7,065 bases of DNA from an uncultured Succinivibrio sp. (GTDB lineage: Bacteria > Pseudomonadota > Gammaproteobacteria > Enterobacterales > Succinivibrionaceae), in assembly GCA_900767695.1 (NCBI GenBank), contig CAAGAC010000049.1, forward strand, positions 1 through 7,065, written 5' to 3'. Below the pieces are notes generated by a model that saw only the letters and a list, made by a program, of their open reading frames with translations, had not been told where the DNA came from and ran no database searches. The stretch's first letter is position 1; every line of letters starts with the position of its first letter. Positions 4,367 through 7,065 of the stretch are shown piece after piece. The translations under genes and the position numbers were made by a program.

Positions 4367-6715
4367 ATGGCAGAAACCCTGCTCCTGGCGCTGGTCGTCG
4401 TGCTGATGATCTTTGCGGCGCTGGATCTGTTCGTGGGCGTGTCGAACGACGCCTGCAACTTCCTCAACTCGGCCGTCGGCACCAGGATCGCCCCCTACGG
4501 GGTGGTGGTCCTGGTGGCGTCCGTCGGCGTCATAGCCGGCGCGACCAGCTCGTCGGGCATGATGGAGATCGCCCGCAACGGGATGTTCTTCCCCGAGCGC
4601 TTAAGCCTGCTCGAGGTGATGGCGATCTTCTCGGCGGTCATGATCGCCGACGTGCTGCTTTTGAACCTCTTCAACTCGCTTGGCCTTCCGACCTCGACCA
4701 CGGTGTCGATCATCTTCGAGCTCCTGGGCGCCGCAGTCTGCGCGGCCATTTGGAGCATCCACAAGTCTGGCGCGCCGATGTCCGATCTCATCGACTACAT
4801 CAAGCTCGGCCGCACCGCGACCATAGTCTCGGGGATCCTGCTCTCGGTGATCATCGCCTTCACCGCCGGCATGTGCGTCCAGTTCGTCTGCCGCATCTTC
4901 TTCTCGTTCCGCTTCGAGCGCTCCGTTAGGTACTTCGGCGGCATCTTCTGCGGCCTCTCGATGACCGCGATCGCCTACTTCCTCATCGTCAAGGGCGCCA
5001 AGACCTCCTCGATAGTCTCGCCCGAGGCCATGGCCTGGATCCAGGGCCACATCAGCACCGTCTGCTGGGGCTTCTTCATCGCCTTCACCGCGATCGGACA
5101 GCTCATCGTGATGGCGGGGCGCAACGTGTTCAAGCTCATCGTGCTCTCCGGCACCTTCGCGCTGGCGTTCGCCTTCGCGGGCAACGATCTCGTTAACTTC
5201 GTGGGCGTGCCGCTGGCCGCGCTCGACAGCTTCAACCTCTGGACCGCCGAGGGCGGCGAGCCTGGCAGCATGCTCATGGGCGGCCTCAACACGATCACCA
5301 AGGCCAGCACCTTCTGGCTTTTCGTCTCGGGACTCATCATGTGCCTCACCCTCTTCGTCTCGCGCAAGGCAAGGCAGGTGGTGCAGACCACTGTCGGCCT
5401 CTCGTCGAGCAGCAAGGGCCAGCACGAGCAGTTCGGAGCCTCCTACCTGGGCCGCGTCATCACCCGCGTTGGGCTTGCCGTATCGCGCGTCGTCTACCGC
5501 GGCACCCCTCAGGTCGTGCGCTCATCGATAGGCAGGCGCTACGTGCACCCCGCGCCCGTCAAGGGCGAGGCTCCGGCGGCCTTCGACGCCGTGCGCGCCA
5601 GCGTCAACCTCGTGGTCGCCTCGGCGCTCATCTCCTGGGCAACCTCGATGAAGCTGCCGCTCTCGACCACCTACGTCACCTTCATGGTGGCCATGGGCTC
5701 GTCTTTTGCCGACGGCGCGTGGGACCGCGAGACAGCGGTCTACCGCATCTCAGGCGTGATCACGGTCATCGCCGGCTGGTTCCTCACCGGCTTCTGCGCC
5801 TTCACCCTCTCCTTCATCGTCGCCGCGCTCATCCTTGCCACCTCGGGGATCGCGATCGCTGTGCTGGTGCCGCCGGTGCTCGCCCTCATCGTCTGGAGCA
5901 ACTTCCTGCGCAAGGCGCCCGAGAACTACGGCACCTCGATCCGCCGTGCCCGCTCGGACGCGGAGATCCTCGACGTGCTGCGCGACGCCACCGTCAGGTA
6001 CATCGACGAGGAGAACGAGTGCGTCCACCGCGCGCTCGAGTCCTTCTTTGCCGACAGCGAGAGGGATCTCCGCCACATCAAGAACAAGGCCGGGAACATC
6101 TCCTCGGAGCTTGCCGACAACCGCAGGGCCTACTACGACATGGCCCTCGACAGCCAGGGCGGCATGTTTGGCGGCAAGAAGCAGCATAGCAGCGCGAGCG
6201 TGGACGGGAAGTTCATCTTCTACCAGGTGTTCACCAACCTGAACAAGGCCTCGCGCACCGTGCGCCGCGCCATCGGCAGGGGGCTTGAGCATGTGGCCAA
6301 CCGCCACTCGATCTTCAGCGGCAGGCTGGAGGAGAACCTCTACGATCTCTCAGGCAGGGTGGACGGCTTCGCCCGGGAGGTGAAGGCCGCCGCGGCAAAG
6401 CCTGACGACGAGAGCCTCAACAAGCTCATCGAGTCGGGCCGCGCCTTCAACGAGCTTGCCGACAAGTGCCAGCTGAACCTCGTCACCGAGATCGGAGCTG
6501 ACAACATCACGCTGCACTCGTCGGAGATGTACCTGAACTTCATGGGCATGATGCGCAGCCTCGTCAACCGCTACACCCGCGTGGCGATGCAGGAGCACAC
6601 GCTCTGGACCATGATCACCAGAAAGCAGCCCCTTGACGGCGTGGCCAGGGGCGAGCTCTTCGACAACGACGCCGAGGACGACGCTGCCCCTGTCCTCAAG
6701 GGCGCAGGGGCCTGA
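4367..6715 (+). CDS. PiT-family inorganic phosphate transporter with long C-terminal helical extension
   Basis: This is a 782-residue inner-membrane protein that should move phosphate with H+ or Na+. Both inverted halves of the PiT fold are visible. Half one has GVSNDACN (G24, N27, D28, N31) and GLPTSTT (106-112). Half two has GNDLVN (272-277) and LPLSTT (430-435). These are the family's GxxND and P-x-S-T-T substrate signatures, and all key residues are present. Hydrophobic segments fill residues 1 to about 330 and 405-510, separated by a polar loop of about 70 residues. From about 515 to 782 the protein is soluble and helix-rich, perhaps a built-in PhoU/DUF47-like regulatory domain. Typical PiT proteins have 400-500 residues; long forms of this kind occur in Bacteroidetes and some other anaerobes. 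The start at 4367 is preferred because GGGAGA (4355-4360) is 6 bases upstream; an ATG 11 codons earlier (4334) lacks such a site. No partner gene is adjacent on either side. Confidence 0.93.
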   Translation: MAETLLLALVVVLMIFAALDLFVGVSNDACNFLNSAVGTRIAPYGVVVLVASVGVIAGATSSSGMMEIARNGMFFPERLSLLEVMAIFSAVMIADVLLLNLFNSLGLPTSTTVSIIFELLGAAVCAAIWSIHKSGAPMSDLIDYIKLGRTATIVSGILLSVIIAFTAGMCVQFVCRIFFSFRFERSVRYFGGIFCGLSMTAIAYFLIVKGAKTSSIVSPEAMAWIQGHISTVCWGFFIAFTAIGQLIVMAGRNVFKLIVLSGTFALAFAFAGNDLVNFVGVPLAALDSFNLWTAEGGEPGSMLMGGLNTITKASTFWLFVSGLIMCLTLFVSRKARQVVQTTVGLSSSSKGQHEQFGASYLGRVITRVGLAVSRVVYRGTPQVVRSSIGRRYVHPAPVKGEAPAAFDAVRASVNLVVASALISWATSMKLPLSTTYVTFMVAMGSSFADGAWDRETAVYRISGVITVIAGWFLTGFCAFTLSFIVAALILATSGIAIAVLVPPVLALIVWSNFLRKAPENYGTSIRRARSDAEILDVLRDATVRYIDEENECVHRALESFFADSERDLRHIKNKAGNISSELADNRRAYYDMALDSQGGMFGGKKQHSSASVDGKFIFYQVFTNLNKASRTVRRAIGRGLEHVANRHSIFSGRLEENLYDLSGRVDGFAREVKAAAAKPDDESLNKLIESGRAFNELADKCQLNLVTEIGADNITLHSSEMYLNFMGMMRSLVNRYTRVAMQEHTLWTMITRKQPLDGVARGELFDNDAEDDAAPVLKGAGA

Positions 6716-7065
6716 TCAAGGCTCTAAAGCTCCATCCAGGCTGCGGCCGGACGCGCAAGCGCCCGGCCGCGCCTGCCTCTGGCCATGCCCAAAGCGCGTG
6801 GCAACTCTAGAAAACCAAACCTGCCCCGGTCCTTGCCATAACTTTATTTCATTGCAAATACGGCGTTATGGGGCATCTGATGCACTGCGTGACCTGCTGC
6901 CGTGCATTAGCGCCATGGCGTGGATCATGCTCTCGGGTCTTGCACAAAGTCTGTGGGGTGAATGATCTGTAGAGCGGACAGCAGAAGCTGCAGGGAAGGA
7001 AGACAGGTTCGAGGCGAAAAAAAGGGTCCTGTGACAGTATTTGCTTCGCTTTAAAAAACAAACAC
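6716..7065. other. 350-bp region without a convincing gene
   Basis: After the transporter stop, the sequence holds one GC-rich hairpin (6743-6770) and then mixed, increasingly AT-rich DNA to the right edge. Open frames on both strands are short, lack good ribosome-binding sites and have no recognisable protein features. No tRNA cloverleaf, IS end or CRISPR repeat is seen. The A-rich tail (7013-7065) may be the upstream region of a gene beyond the edge. Confidence 0.6.
6743..6770 (+). terminator. GC-rich hairpin downstream of the phosphate transporter
   Basis: GCGGCCGG and CCGGCCGC form an 8-bp stem. After a 1x1 mismatch (A/C) it continues as CGC/GCG closed by a GCAA tetraloop, a stable GNRA-type cap. 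It starts 28 bp after the stop codon, as expected of a 3'-end hairpin. No T-run follows, so it is either a Rho-assisted end or an RNA-stabilising structure. Confidence 0.5.

Noticed and set aside
4601..5425. Minus-strand open frame of 274 codons opposite the phosphate transporter
   Set aside because: Its highly charged Glu/His/Arg-rich translation is an antisense artefact of the GC-rich transporter codons.
5341..6189. Plus-strand 282-codon frame inside the transporter
   Set aside because: This Arg/His/Pro-rich product is a frame shadow overlapping conserved transporter sequence.
6962..7054. Small plus-strand ORF of about 30 codons
   Set aside because: There is no Shine-Dalgarno sequence, no hydrophobic or conserved pattern, and its length is expected by chance.
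6849..7061. Minus-strand 70-codon frame at the right edge
   Set aside because: It starts at TTG with no ribosome-binding site and has Cys/Pro/Arg-rich random-looking sequence.
1..7065. CRISPR arrays, insertion sequences, tRNA or rRNA genes
   Set aside because: No regularly spaced repeats, transposase-like proteins, terminal inverted repeats or cloverleaf sequences were found; the only long repeat is the CMD gene duplication.

Overview
The window is GC-rich, compactly coded bacterial DNA with short AT-rich intergenic gaps. It holds five complete or near-complete genes plus one gene cut by the left edge. Sec-type signal peptides, a LysR-type regulator, Shine-Dalgarno sequences before every gene and a long PiT-type phosphate transporter of the kind seen in host-associated anaerobes suggest a Gram-negative, possibly gut-associated bacterium. 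The taxonomic guess is weak, because nothing here is a taxonomic marker.

Layout. On the minus strand, reading right to left, lie a secreted alpha/beta hydrolase (2500 to 1415), a carboxymuconolactone decarboxylase (CMD)-cupin fusion (1298 to 474), and a second CMD gene with a signal peptide (411 to the left edge, incomplete). The last two are tandem paralogues: 70 of 92 aligned residues are identical, at a constant 920-bp offset. Divergent from them on the plus strand are a LysR-type regulator (2668-3609) and then a flavodoxin-like gene (3717-4202). A 19-bp perfect dyad sits in the divergent promoter region and is a good operator candidate. To the right is an unrelated 782-aa inorganic phosphate (PiT family) transporter (4367-6715) with a long helical C-terminal extension. 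Its upstream region carries direct repeats in 11-bp phase. The final 350 bp hold no convincing gene.

How the genes work together. The hydrolase, CMD-cupin, CMD and flavodoxin genes grouped around a LysR regulator look like a small inducible module for processing or detoxifying small organic or redox-active molecules, partly in the periplasm. The substrate cannot be read from the sequence.

Most unusual point. Two of the module's genes, the hydrolase and the flavodoxin, are each interrupted by one in-frame TAG with no frameshift. Conserved family sequence continues in the same frame afterwards. In the hydrolase the part after TAG includes the predicted catalytic histidine. Either both are young pseudogenes (or contain sequence errors), or UAG is read through or suppressed in this organism. 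The sequence alone cannot decide.
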